From NCBI GenBank assembly GCA_015680685.1, contig MNCI01020827.1, positions 319,051 through 383,050 on the forward strand: 64,000 nt of DNA, written 5' to 3'. The notes under the pieces were generated by a model. That model worked only from the letters and a program-made list of their open reading frames with translations. It was not told where the DNA came from and made no database searches. The first letter of the stretch is position 1. The number at the start of each line of letters is the position of its first letter. The position numbers and the translations under genes are program-made. This DNA is from Gnetum montanum (taxonomy: Eukaryota; Streptophyta; Gnetopsida; Gnetales; Gnetaceae). Shown here piece by piece: positions 21,861 through 33,611 of this stretch.

Positions 21861-22950
21861 ATGGCACCAAAAGCAAGATGTTCAAGGGAGGAAGGACCAT
21901 CACAACCCTAGGAGAAGTGACGTAGAACCAGACAGGGATGAGGCATGCAACCTTAGGAGCATGCAGAGGGCTCACATGCAACTGGCCCTCTGTAAGAGGA
22001 ACCTGACATGGAATCTATTCATTAGATTCCTAAAGAAGAGGTCCCCATAGAATAGTCGCACAAGGATGAGACTCCAGCAAGAGTGCCAAGGCTTGAGGTC
22101 ACCTTGACTAAGGCCTGCCTTGATGCTATCAAGCCAAAGGAGTTGCAACGAATGGTCCTTCAAGAGTTAAACATCAAACTGTTCCTAGAAAGTGCACTAG
22201 AGGAAGTCAAAACCTAGCTGTAGAATTCTCCCATGTGGCCAATCATCACGTTTAGTGGTGAGTGATACTTGGGAAAAACCTATCTCTTCTAGACAAACGG
22301 GCAGCTAGGGTCATGGGTAAGAATCAAAGATATTCATGTATCTTACTCTGCAGAGGTAATTGCGCAAGCCCTTGGGTTACCTAAGACCAAGGCTAATGTG
22401 GTAGAAATTTCCAAACAAGTAGACCCCAAAGTGAAAGCAGAGTGGACCAGACGATGTTATGGGATGGACCGCAAAGAGTTTGATGCATTGACCACCGTGG
22501 AACGAGTCTACTCCAAAATTACATCTTACCACTTAAATCCAACGGTAAGACCCAACAAAGTCACCACCTTTTCTATTCACACATGTGCCACCTTAAGTGG
22601 AAAATTTCCCATCAACCTTCCACAGTTACTCTTCCTAGAAAGTGAGAAACGGTTCATGGAAAATAAACGTGGAAGGTGAGCTCTACCCTTTCCCTGCCTA
22701 ATTAGAAAACTATGAAAATAGGTAAGGATAGCTTGATATGCTAATGACAAACTTCTTCATGCTTCAATTGCCTCATGATGTGAGATGATAAAAGAGAAAA
22801 CACCTACTGCAACAAGAATGGAGGAAGAGCAGACACCACCTCCACTGTCTACACAAGCAATAGGGTTGGGCTTGCGCATGATCGTAGAGCATATACACGA
22901 GATCCTACAATTGCTCATGTGCCAATAGGAGAAATAGGTGGGAACTGGTG
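21861..22950 (+). pseudogene. Second ORF of Athila element (plant transposon protein domain)
   Basis: ATG 21861 (MAPKARCSREEGPSQP) opens one frame that can be followed for about 360 codons through roughly a dozen TAG/TGA/TAA stops without a shift. The readable middle is RIKDIHVSYSAEVIAQALGLP (22325-22384), then YGMDRKEFDALTTVERVYSK and NKVTTFSIHTCATLSGKFP, then after a TGA ALPFPCLIRKL (22680-22712). This matches the plan I know for the 'putative plant transposon protein' domain found in ORFs accompanying Athila-like elements: V-x-F-S-x-E-x-I-N-x-x-L-G-L-P, then a helical block with T/S-x-V-T, then LPFPxLIxxLC. No transmembrane segment or furin site is seen, so an envelope role is not supported. 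Function is unknown. Confidence 0.6.
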
Positions 22951-23459
22951 GTGGTGGAGACCTTTTGGTGTACCACCCTACCTTGAGCCATATAGAGTAA
23001 TTGGCTCAATCTTTGAGCCTTCTAGAGAGGTCAGGACAGATGCTTTTAGTCACGTGGACACAAGTGCCTGCGAGAGCAGACTCTAATTCCTGGGAAGTAA
23101 CTGTGTCGATGACTCAACATTTGTTTCCAAAAATTTTAGGGAATGATGCTACCTTCTTAGTGCACTTAGAGGAGGGTGAAGGGGTAACTGTCTTGGTAAT
23201 GTAGCACCAAGGATAGGAAGTTGCGGTAGAAGTAGTCACTGTTACAATCGCCATGTCTTTGAATGCACCTGCAGCACCTATACTAGATGTACATGGGCTT
23301 AGAGATGTGTAGATATCTATAGGGACTCAGAGTGGTAGACTTAGTGCAACATAGAACAAAGAATTGTTGGATCGACTAGTGGGAACTGAGCAACTACTTC
23401 CGGATGTCTTTAACCTTTTAGACAACATCACTGCGACCTAGTCAGAGCTGCTCTTGGCA

Positions 23460-24132
23460 AAGGGCAAGTGCCTTATCATAGAGGGGCAACTTGAAGTAGC
23501 TAAGGCCAATAATCAACGCTTGGCTATGGAGGTTGCTCAATTGAGAGCCCAATTGGCTGACCCGAGTATACTTCACCAAAGATGAAGCTTTTCAATAGCT
23601 TTAAACCAAGCTTCAAACAATTGAGTACGAATGAGAGTCGACAATCTTCGACAAGTCCTTAGTGGAATCTCATTCTTATTATCTAAACAAGGACTTGATA
23701 GAGGTTTCCCAAGAAAATGTTGGGTTGACTGCTAAAGTTCATTACCTATGCAATGTTGATCTCGAAAATCAACAAATGAAAGATTTTATCCGCCAACAGC
23801 AAGAGGAGCTAGCTAGGGTAAGCACCAATGTAAGGAGATTGGCTATCAAGAATTACAATCTGTCAATGGAGGAAGTTCGAGCCTTGCGACAGAAGATAGC
23901 CATTGAGATCGTTGCTTGGAAGAATGAGGCCCTCAAATTTGAATGGGTAAAAAACCACTATAGGGACCAAGTGGGGTTGCAAAAAGAAATTAATGAAAAA
24001 GAAATCCAAGTCGCAAAGGCTAAGATGAATCAAGCCCTCCAACAACTCAAGGAAGGAGGCGAGGTATGGCAACCCATCTTTGATGGGTTATACACCTACA
24101 ACCAAGCTAAGATTCATCTCAAGGAGCTATAG
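23460..24132 (+). pseudogene. Coiled-coil C-terminal part of Athila second ORF
   Basis: After about 23460 the sequence encodes heptad-like, Glu/Gln/Lys-rich helix. It includes EVAKANNQRLAMEVAQLRAQ and, from 23662 to 24132 in one open frame of 156 codons, 'QQQEELARVSTNVRRLAIKN' and KEINEKEIQVAKAKMNQALQ. A coiled coil is the obvious reading. It lies downstream of the plant-transposon-protein domain in a frame offset by one, so a shift lies between them if they were one protein. The frame ends with a TAG after LKEL and readable sequence continues beyond it (EEMMEYMELANLHYANLAML). I do not recognise a function. Confidence 0.5.
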
Positions 24133-25060
24133 ATTGAAGAAATGATGGAATACATGGAACTAGCCAACCTCCATTATGCAAACTTAGCCATGCTCATAGC
24201 TGGGAGGCTGTGATCAAACCTCGAGAAGTAGGTAGCACACCTCGTATTCATTATATGAGGGCAAGTTCAAGGCACATAAGGAGATAAAGCAAAAGTTGGA
24301 AACTACAAATGCAATACTTGAAGTTCTTCACACCTACTTTGAAGGGTAATGCTTTATTGCAGAGAACTTGGCCTAGCAGATGGATGACTACCAATGGCTG
24401 CAAGCATCAATCCAAGCGTTTGACATCCAATGGCTGCTAGCTAGGGTAAGCACCAATGTAAGGAGATTGGCTATCAAGAATTACAATCTATCAATGGAGG
24501 AAGTTCGAGCCTTGCGACAGAAGATAGCCATTGAGATCGTTGCTTGGAAGAATGAGGCCCTCAAATTTGAATGGGTAAAAAACCACTATAGGGACCAAGT
24601 GGGGTTGCAAAAAGAAATTAATGAAAAAGAAATCCAAGTCGCAAAGGCTAAGATGAATCAAGCCCTCCAACAACTCAAGGAAGGAGGCGAGGTATGGCAA
24701 CCCATCTTTGATGGGTTATACACCTACAACCAAGCTAAGATTCATCTCAAGGAGCTATAGATTGAAGAAATGATGGAATACATGGAACTAGCCAACCTCC
24801 ATTATGCAAACTTAGCCATGCTCATAGCTGGGAGGCTGTGATCAAACCTCGAGAAGTAGGTAGCGCACCTCGTATTCATTATATGAGGGCAAGTTCAAGG
24901 CACATAAGGAGATAAAGCAAAAGTTGGAAACTACAAATGCAATACTTGAAGTTCTTCACACCTACTTTGAAGGGTAATGCTTTATTGCAGAGAACTTGGC
25001 CTAGTAGATGGATGACTACCAATGGCTGCAAGCATCAATCCAAGTGTTTTACATCAAATG
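23810..25060 (+). repeat. Tandem duplication, 628-bp unit
   Basis: Unit 1 (about 23810-24437) and unit 2 (about 24438-25060) are nearly identical, with only a handful of substitutions seen by eye. Both share gctagctagggtaagc at the join. Both copies carry the same TAG after LKEL. The unit length is not a multiple of three, so the second copy is read in another frame (open at 24380-24760). Confidence 0.92.
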
Positions 25061-25574
25061 AAAATAATTTGTGGCCTGATTCGTCAACTTAAAAGAGCTC
25101 TTCCCTACGCTTCCATGTCTGTGGGATGTTCTTGTTTTGGCACACATTGGCAAAGCCTCTTGGACTGTGAATGACCCTAAAAGTAAAGAAGAAAAAATGA
25201 GGGCTTTGTTGAAAGCTTTCTAGTTGCCTCCAGAAGTTGTAATAGCTGCAAGAAAGCCACAACCACCACCTCAACCACCACATGCACCTGAAGCCGGTGA
25301 GGGCCCGTCAGAACCACTGCCACCAGGCACTGTATGACCTTCTTCAGTAGCTTTAGCAACTTGGCAGGGTTATGCATCCACTGTTATCAAGGTGTTCAAT
25401 TTTATTGTTCATGAACACCACAATTTTGTAATTCCTTCCATACACTTGGGCACTTGGTGTATTATTAGCGTCAATAGGTATCTTGAGATGTTTTGCTATG
25501 TGTGTCACTCATCATCTCATACCTTCCAAATTGTAACAAACTTGAGGATGAGTTTTCACTCAATCATGGGGGTA
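25061..25574. other. Athila 3' untranslated region with polypurine tract
   Basis: There is no convincing domain. A Pro-rich stretch (about 25240-25330, PPEVVIAARKPQPPPQPPHA in one frame) may be the end of the second ORF. The purine run catgggggta directly before the 3' LTR (25565-25574) is the likely polypurine tract. Confidence 0.55.
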
Positions 25575-26465
25575 TGATGAAGCATTCATTTGCTACGTCA
25601 ACTGGGCCACGTTAACAAAGCCTTGTTAACGTGGCCATGTCAACATGACCTCGTCGACGCATCTTTTCAAGTGTTGACGTGGCCTCGTTGACGTAGAGTC
25701 CATTTCTCGCTATAAATATGCATGCACCCGTTGCATTTATGGCATCTCTTGTTCAAATTGTAGCGAAGCTCTTGCAGTTTGCCTGTATGAAAGTTAGAAT
25801 ATTTCCCAAGTGCCTACAGTAGGAGTTTGAAGAGTGTACGGCTCTTTATTTGAGTGCTAATGTACCTGAGCCATTGGCGTGATTGGAAATAAAGACAAGC
25901 TTTTTGAACATTCCCTTGTAGCATTTGGATTAAAATACTTAAGTGTTAAAATGTTTTAATATTTTAATAATTTTAGAATATTTTATTATGATTATCACTT
26001 TACAGTTACAATGGTTGTTATAGTTTATGAGAACCATAAGCATGACCATCCTAAACATATATTTGACACTTGGCAACCCAATGATGCTTAACGTCCTGTA
26101 GCCTAGTAGTAGTTAAGACACACTCGGGATGTGCATGGAGGATGGGATTAGTTGTTTATGCTAGGGATAGGTAAGCGCTAGAGTAGAACAATCGTAACAT
26201 TATATGACCTTTCATTTCCTACACTAGAAGAACTAGACTTTAAAGATAAGAAGAAAACACATAAAAATCATATGCCTCAGTCTCACTTAACCATCATGCG
26301 AGAATGTCATAAGTGAGGTTGAGAGGACAACGACCATTCTAATTGAGGTTTTGCTGCCTAGAATTCCATGTACGTAAGTGCCTATGGTCTTCGGAACTCA
26401 ACTGGGTTGCACGTGAACGCTCATGATTCATATGGTTGGGCATAGGAGTACCTTGTTGCTCATCA
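25575..26465 (+). repeat. 3' LTR of Athila-type element
   Basis: This is an 891-bp LTR, the partner of 12928-13816, with TATAAATA at 25711-25718. It is followed by the target duplication actat. It keeps more CpG than the 5' LTR in the U3 part. Confidence 0.92.
25605..25636 (+). promoter_or_regulatory. Inverted repeat with ACGT cores in Athila U3
   Basis: Two perfect 14-bp arms, ggccacgttaacaa and ttgttaacgtggcc, are separated by agcc. Each arm holds an ACGT core. More ACGT-type motifs follow (tgacgtggc at about 25675, gttgacgtag at about 25688), about 20-110 bp upstream of the TATA box. The 5' LTR copy of the inverted repeat is decayed. Confidence 0.6.
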
Positions 26466-26470
26466 ACTAT

Positions 26471-28590
26471 AAACCAATGGAAACCTTCCAAAACCTCATC
26501 TTGGCTTTGAAAAAAGACATCTTTCCAAAGTGAAAGATGTCTCTGCCAATAAATCTTTGGCAAAACAAAGACATCTCTCTAGTTTTTTCTATTTTTAGTG
26601 GAAAAGATATCTTCAATGGATGAATGATGTCTACTAAAATTTTACATGAAAAAAAGACATCTTTCTATTGAAAAAGACATATCATTTTTCATTTAAAGCC
26701 CTCATTTGCCTATGGTTATAAAAGAAAAACCCCTCATTTTTGTCATATTCTTCCACAAAGATCCCACAAAGACAACTAGGTCTCCACCATTCATAGAGAT
26801 TTTGGTAGAGATGGCCCAAAAGAAGGTTGATACATCTAGAAATCCATCCAAGAAACATTCAAGAGGAAGTTCTAATAGTGTGTCAACTTCATACATGTTT
26901 CAATTTTGAAGTATATGTGCTTAGCACATGTTGAGGCTTCAAGAACCATCACAATTATTTTGGAGCATTCTCTTAATTTTCCTCTACATAGAAAATAGGC
27001 TATATTAGATTATTTGACATTGTAAATGTGAATATTGTAACCCATAGTAGATAATTTCACATTATATTTTTGGGGCTAAAAAATGCCTCATAAGTGGTCA
27101 AAGCCTCATTCCCCAAGTGAAAAAGGTCACCTAGTATCTATATTTGAGCTTGGGAAGGTCAAAAATGCCTTTTGGAATGCCAAAAAAAAAAGGCAATTTG
27201 ATAGGTTTTATGGGGGGTATATATTTTTCTACATTGGAAGCACATGCATGAGGTAAATCTTACCTACCCCTAGCATAGAAGGATCGTAGTTTTGGAAACT
27301 TTTTTCCTTTAGCATGGAGACCACATGCACTACCTAGAAACCTTTCCCCCTCAAGGTGGAAGTTTCTCCTCAACATGGAGTCACCATTGCTAGCATTGCA
27401 AATTGCATCCCCCAGTGTGAAAGCCACCAAAGACAAAATTCATTAGTTCATGCACTTCAACGTTGACCAACCACTTCAACAAGCATGGTGGAGAGCTCAA
27501 TATGGAAGATTCATCTCTAGCATGGAAGGTGTGCCTCAGTTACTATTTATAGTAAATGAAGTGGCCATGGGGGGAAGCACTTACTATGTATAGTAACCCC
27601 CCAATTTTGGGCATCCATCTCACCTGAATTTGGTAGCCAATTTACAACTAATTCGTACCCAATTTAAAGCCATCTTGCAACCCCATTCATGACCCAAGGA
27701 TCCTATAAAAGCCAACCTCAAATACCATTTATAGGTTCAGCCATTTTCAGAAAGGTTCAACAACTTTTGGACATATAGACACTTTTGGGGTTACACAATT
27801 TTTCAAATGGTTTAACAATCTTCTCTCATGGTTGAACTTTTTAGTACGTGAATACATTGAGCATACAAGCAATTTTCCAAGCACTAATTCCACACTTGGG
27901 GCATTTTTAAGCACTCAAGGGTTTTTACAATCTCCCATGTTTACATCCTCTTGAACCCCATAGTGGAAACATAATCTAGAAATTTGTGGATTTTGGGTGT
28001 CAACACTACACTTTTAGGATTCCCAAACCCTAACATGGAGCAATATAGCATTCAAATTTTTGACTTTTCTCATCTTCTAATAGTGACCCAACTTGTAGAT
28101 TTGAGGTTGTAGTAATTGCGAAAGGTTTGATAGCATCAGGAGTCACCTAACACCCAAATCGTGGAGTAGATTACATCGACTTCAATGAGCTTTGAAATTC
28201 CACATAAGTGAACCCCCTTTTTGCTCATCTAGGCACCATTTGTATACATTTCTTTAACTTACTCTTTATTCTTTTTTAATAAATTTTTATGTTTTAAGCT
28301 TTGTATTCAAAATAAATTTGTTTTCTATGCATTATTTGAATTTGTTTGTATTTCCACATTTTTCATTCCATAAGTCCCTAGTTGATCTACCAAATTGACC
28401 AGGGTGCCTTGAATCCCATTTTTCTTGTGGTGGCCCTAGGGATTCAGGGTTGAGGAACTACTACACCAAGGATCTCTGGTTTTTCTAGTGACTAAGATTT
28501 TCAATTACAATAATTTCTCTTGATGTTAGAAGGAGAACATTTGCCTAAATTCTATGAGCACATCTATTCTCTTCATTGTCATTTGTAAGT
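26471..28590. other. Unclassified region with LTR-like promoter motifs
   Basis: The start (26500-26690) is dense in agacatctt/agatgtct motifs like those in the U3 of the Copia LTRs here. TATAAAAG at 26717 precedes a 32-codon open frame at 26811-26909 (MAQKKVDTSRNPSKKHSRGS, basic and Ser-rich). A second TATAAAA is at 27714. Phrases of the type 'tagcatgga' recur between 27260 and 27530. These suggest LTR or leader sequence of an unidentified element, but I could not pair any ends. Confidence 0.35.
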
Positions 28591-28594
28591 TTTT

Positions 28595-29625
28595 CCTTGA
28601 TTTTCACAACTAGAATCTTTGAAGAATCAATGCTAATATTTCCCCTCCCCCCTTGTGACCAAAACTATAGCATGGAAGCTGCAAGTGGTTGGGTTTTGAA
28701 TTTTCATAGCACTTGCTATGAATTTTACAGCCCAAAGCTACCATTGATATTTCTTCACCCTGTGTTTCCTTTTTACTGCCAAAATTTTATTCTCTAGTTT
28801 CTAAAGTGGATAATTCAACTATTCTGTAAGTTGTCTTTCCCCCCATTTTTCCAAGCTAAGAAAATTGGCAGCTAGCTAAAAATAGTTTTAGTGAAAAAAC
28901 ACCAACTTTCTACTTTGGTTTTTAGCCTTTCCCTCATCAATGTTGAGGTAGGAGGTGTGAGATTCCCATCATCTCACCCCCCTTCTTTCACAACTCCCCT
29001 CCCCCCACTTTTGCCATACCCAACATGGAAGCAATTGGGAGGCCAGTGTGGGTGAGGTTTGTTACCAACTTAATTACCAGATCTACTTTTATTCCATTTC
29101 CAACATTGCAAGTTGAAAGCCATTATATAGTTTTTTAAAGCCAAAACTCCCAAGGAATCCAATGCTATCTTTACCCCCTTGTAGCAAAAACCTTAGCGTG
29201 GAATTTGTAGGTGGTATGGGTGTTGAAGTTTCACAACATCTTCTATGAACTTCTAGAAAAAAGCCAGTGTGGAAGCCTTAACAACCATTTAGTTTTTGCT
29301 ACCACATTTTTGGCCACTAAACTAATGTTGGTTTCCACACCAACAAAGCCTACTTATCTCTCCTTTATGGTAAAAGTTATCAACCTACAAAAACCATCTT
29401 TGGAAACTACTAGGTTTCCCTTTTAACCTTCAAAATTTCTCCCCCCTCTCCAACATTGAGATAAGAAGGTGTGAGATTTTCATTATCTCATCCCCCTTCT
29501 TTTCCCCCCACACCCCCTCTCCCAACCTTACCATACCTAGTGTAGAGGAAGTTGGGAGGCCAACTTGGGTGAGGCTTGAAACCAACATTTCTAACTTTTC
29601 ATCCTACAATAATTACTAACTATAA
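28595..29625. repeat. Diverged tandem duplication, ~510-530 bp unit
   Basis: The segment from about 28600 to 29090 matches the one from about 29135 to 29610 in order. Matches include 'gaatcaatgctaatatttccc' with 'gaatccaatgctatctttaccc', gaggtaggaggtgtgagatt with gagataagaaggtgtgagatt, and attgggaggccagtgtgggtgagg with gttgggaggccaacttgggtgagg. No protein is readable in it. Confidence 0.65.
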
Positions 29626-29855
29626 TGAAGAGGGGAAAACCCCTCTTGTCCCCCACTTACTAATTATAGTAAGTACCTCAATTTTCATCATTTTCATTTC
29701 CTTTAAAATTATTTGAATTCTATTTACTGGAATTTACTTCTATCTTATTATTTATGGCCTATTTTTAAGCCATTCTCAGTAGTATAGCCATGTCCTTCTA
29801 ATAGTCCACCAAATTTCTCTTCATCCTCACTAGCAAAGATCATAACTAACAAGCC

Positions 29856-31950
29856 ATGAGGATCTATGATCCCAAAGACCCTACCATCATTGAGTGTAGG
29901 TAATCTTTGAGGGTTAGAGGGAAGATTCCTAATTTTGTAGTTATAAATGAAGATCTTTATAACTTCATTTATGCTAAAATATAGCCATGCATGCTAATTC
30001 CATGTATTGAAGTAAATGCCAAGAGGGAGTTTGAGCTCATATGTAGGAGTGGAAAGGAGTACATCCCTTCCCTGTATGACCAAATTCCCCTTAACAACGT
30101 GTATGCCAACATTCTAGCCCAATTGATTAAAGAGGAAGATGACAAGAATAGCTTTGAGAAACAAAAGGAAGAGGAGGATGAATTTGATGTAGAATTTGAG
30201 CCTAAAAAGATCCTAGGAGGATTGTTCCAATAAACATCCCCCAATGTTACAACACCTTTCTCTAATGCTTTTGTTTTCTCCATGGGCATGGTGCCACTTT
30301 CTTCCACTTCTTCCTACCCTACTACGACAGATCCCATGCCATTTATAGCCATCCATCACACTTAGCGAATGTCATAAACAAAAAAATATAACACATCAAT
30401 GTTATTTACAACACAGTCTCAATATATAAAATCATCTACAATGGTTTTTACCACCACAAATTTGCTAATTACTCACATAGGGTCCACCATGGGACCCCAA
30501 GCAACACAAGGGTCACACACCCCATTTGTCCTATATGTGCTTCAAGTACTAGCACAAACATCCATTTCTTTGTTTGGCCCACAAGCCATAACCATAACAC
30601 AACCTCTTCCTTCTATCATGCAACTCATCATGAGGCCACAAGCCTCACAACAAGCATCACAACCATATGTGCAAACTCCAGAACCTATGGGATCACTACA
30701 AGGCTTGGATCAAGCCTTCCAAATGATCCAAGACCTAACAAAGGAGTTGAAAAGACTTAAAGCCTCTACCACAAAGACTGTCAACATTATGGATTTCTAC
30801 TAGGATGATCTCATAAGTCCTATAGTCCCACCCTTGATACTTCCTTGTAGTGCTCTTATTCCCCAGTTTACCAAATATAATAGAGAAGGTGATCCTAATG
30901 CTCACCTTATTACATTTCAATCCAAATGCTTACTCTCACAACCATGGCCTCATATTAGTATGAGGATTTTCCCTTCATCTTTGACTAGGAAAGCACTTTA
31001 TCAGTACAATGCATTACATAGGAGATCCATGTATTTTTTTGGAAGACTTGGTTGCCCAATTGGTCAATCACTTTAAGTATAACTTGAAGCCTAACATAAT
31101 GCTTGACCAACTCATGAAGGTTAATCAAGGGCCTTTAGAACCTGTACAAAAGTACATCCAGTGATGGAATGAACTACTAAATGAAATACTAGAGCCTATA
31201 GCTAAAGCCTACTTATTATCCATATTCAAGGAAGTAGTTAATGACTTCATCAAGTATAAACTCTACTACCTTGACCCATGGTCCCTTAGCTAGGCATTCT
31301 CTTAGACTAAAAATATATAGGATGCTACAGAGGCCAGTCATGATCTAGCCTATATAGCATATAAAAACCAACACACTTAGAGGTAAAAAGAAAAAATAAC
31401 ACAACACAACCTTAGAAACTATGACAAAAGAATCAAAGACTATAAACCAAGAGTTGAAGGCTAATCCACATAAGGCCCCCCACGAATGATCGTAATAACC
31501 AACCATTAGCCTCTGGGGCCACTACATTGACAATAACTAGACCTAACTTTGAAAGAAAGGATAGATCCAAATACACTATGATTCCATTAAAACCATCTGA
31601 GCTATTAGATCAACTATTAAAAAGTGGATGCATATGGCACAAACAAATGACCGAAGCCTCTCAAAAGAAATATTAGTAGCTATATGAAATATCCAAGGAT
31701 CCCACTCGGGAAAAAAAGGATGATCCCTAGTTGGCTAGATACTTCAGGCTAGATCTCTTCTGCCACTATCATCAATTGCCTAGTCATGACATAGACTTCT
31801 ACCTTATGATAAAGGATGACCTATAGAGGATAATGAATAGGGGGGAGCTAGTCATAGATGCTTCCAACCTAGTTTAGTCATAAAATGATTTGATGCAGGT
31901 CTACAAGGAACCATTGAATGCTAATGATAGTTCTTATGTTATTTCAGCAT
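29856..31950 (+). pseudogene. gag: Tat/Ogre-type gag of element 2, broken
   Basis: ATG 29856 opens MRIYDPKDPTIIECR, aligned with the start of the element-1 gag. After one stop the frame gives INEDLYNFIYAKI and, at 29991-30233, 80 open codons ending DEFDVEFEPKKILGGLFQ, the counterpart of YEFEACFKHKSPFHTIFQ in element 1. The piece 30399-30803 is Gln/Pro-rich and ends in a short coiled coil. The capsid core is at 30834-31076, with LIPQFTKYNREGDPNAHLIT and SLTRKALYQYNALHR. The CHYHQLPSHDIDF motif (Cys-His-Tyr-His at 31761-31772) marks the C-terminal zinc-type region. The order and spacing match element 1. Confidence 0.75.
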
Positions 31951-32736
31951 TCAACATTGATGACAATTGAAGATCCATAAGAGAACCATTTGTGATTCAA
32001 GTACCCCTCTATAATGAAATAACTTCTTTATCTTCCCAAAGCTCAAGAACTCATTTTTTCATAAGAGTACCATCACAAATGCCTCCTAGGAAAACTTTTC
32101 TCATCAAGGTCCCCCAAACCAATACAGCCTAAAAAGCTATGGCCAACACTACTATATCTTCCTCATAGACAATGGCTGATAACCAAAAAATTCAGCCAAA
32201 CAAAGGAATAAGTATAAGCAAAAACTTAACAATAAGGGAGATAAGCAAATGGAGGCATGAAAGGAAGTGGATCCACCAAAGGCCACTCCCATTTCAGGTA
32301 TATCCATGACCTTCTCTACCCCAACCCCTTCAACCAACAAGCCATAGGGGGATACCAAAGCACATAAGCAAAGCAACAAGAAACAGCCACAACCATCATA
32401 GCCTAAAGACAAAGCTTACACTTTGGAGCAGATGGAGGAAGTAAAGCACAACGAAGGCAACAAGTTCATAGCCAATGATAAAAACTTCCTCAGTGTAATG
32501 GACCAAGTTAGGCAACCCCTCAAGCAAAAAAACACAACCCTAAGCCTATATCACCTGATCATGACTTTCGCCACACATCATGAGGTGCTAGTGAAAATGT
32601 TGACGTCCATCCCAATTAGAGAGGGTATCCCCACTGATGAGAAATCCATCCATGCAATGATGATTCCTCCCTCACAATGGGAGGAGAAGTCAACATCCTT
32701 AACATTTTGCAAAAGCAAAAATAAGATTAATTACTA
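31951..32736 (+). pseudogene. Linker between gag and protease, element 2
   Basis: Repeated hydrophobic phrases such as FVIQVPLYNEITSL and FLIKVPQTNTA match the Ser/Pro-rich linker of element 1 (FVVQVPSSSVKDP, PFMVKVP). The open piece 32423-32737 (104 codons) carries ITFATHHEVLVKML-like and DEKSIHAMMIPP motifs. In Tat/Ogre polyproteins this corresponds to the helical segment immediately before the protease. Confidence 0.55.
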
Positions 32737-33200
32737 AAATGGTAAAGCAACTACAACCCCTTTATTCATAACCATATGCATAGGACAACTTGAAATCCAT
32801 TGGGTGCATGTTAATGATGGAGCAGTAGCTAATGTCATTCCATGCACCTTCATTGAATGCTTGGGATTAACTGAGCAACTATAACCTACAATCACTGTAG
32901 CTCTTAAGTCCTTCAATGGGCTAAGATTTGCTATCAAGGGGTCTATCTCCTTGGATTTTATAGTAGGGAAGAAATTCCCTACAACAACCAATTTCTTGGT
33001 GTGGAGGAGACACTAGGATTCAACCTAATCCTAGGAAGACCTTGGTTGGCTCAATTACGAACTATGTCCTCTCCTATTCATTAAGAAATTCACCTTCCTT
33101 ACGAGAAAGGTGAAATCATCATTCATGGTGATAACATGGTTCCCCTAGCTATCAACAATGTAAACATAGAGTAGGGATCCAAAGTAGAGCTTCAAGAAGA
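32737..33200 (+). pseudogene. Tat/Ogre-type aspartic protease, element 2
   Basis: The frame reads FITICIGQLEIHWVHVNDG with A-V-A-N-V-I-P after it, then ALKSFNGLRFAIKGSISLDF, then after a shift LGFNLILGRPWLAQL and HLPYEKGEIIIHGDNMVPLA. The active-site position is N-D-G (32813-32821), where element 1 has D-D-G and functional relatives have D-N-G or D-T-G. The catalytic Asp has become Asn (GAT to AAT). The LILGRPWL motif is intact here. Confidence 0.75.
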
Positions 33201-33611
33201 ATCTCCTAGCCATGAAGAGAAAAAATCCAAGAAAGCCAACAATGACAGTGATAAGCAATAGGATGCATTATGGGATGAACTCCCTTTTAACATCATAAGC
33301 TAAGGGGATTGTGAATATAAGCTTGTGCAAGTAGGCCTTACTCACTTCCTAATCTTGCAAAGATTTGGAAGAATCTGAACAAGTGAAGTTTACCTTAACC
33401 TTCCCATGCCCATATGACCAAATGCACCAATAGCCACATAGCCTTTTCTTTTGTAATTTATTATGAATTTGTTATTTTACTCTATAGCCTATCCATATAG
33501 CATACGTTCATTTTCATTTTTACCTATTTGGTACAACCTTTCCTTATTCTTGATTATGTTATAAACATCGAAAAACCCTTATAAATATGTCTTTTTTCAC
33601 AACCATGTCCA

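Larger units (their letters stand above)
12928..26465 (+). mobile_element. Athila-type Ty3/Gypsy element with second ORF
   Basis: This is a 13,538-bp element with LTRs at 12928-13816 and 25575-26465 and a perfect 5-bp target duplication, actat (12923-12927 and 26466-26470). The order is LTR, tRNA-Asp primer site, gag, protease, RT, RNase H, integrase, a 2-kb spacer, a second ORF in the env position, a coiled-coil region partly duplicated, polypurine tract, LTR. The Athila assignment rests on the primer site, on RT phrases such as YSFLDGYNGYNQI and MPFGLCNTLATFQ, and on the downstream ORF. All coding parts are broken by stops and shifts. Confidence 0.92.

Noticed and set aside
21861-22950. Athila second ORF as a true envelope gene
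   Set aside because: No signal peptide, furin-like site or transmembrane segment is readable. The recognisable part resembles a plant-transposon-associated domain of unknown function.
23863-24700. Two identical 69-codon minus-strand frames
   Set aside because: They are shadows of the coiled-coil ORF, appearing twice only because of the 628-bp duplication.
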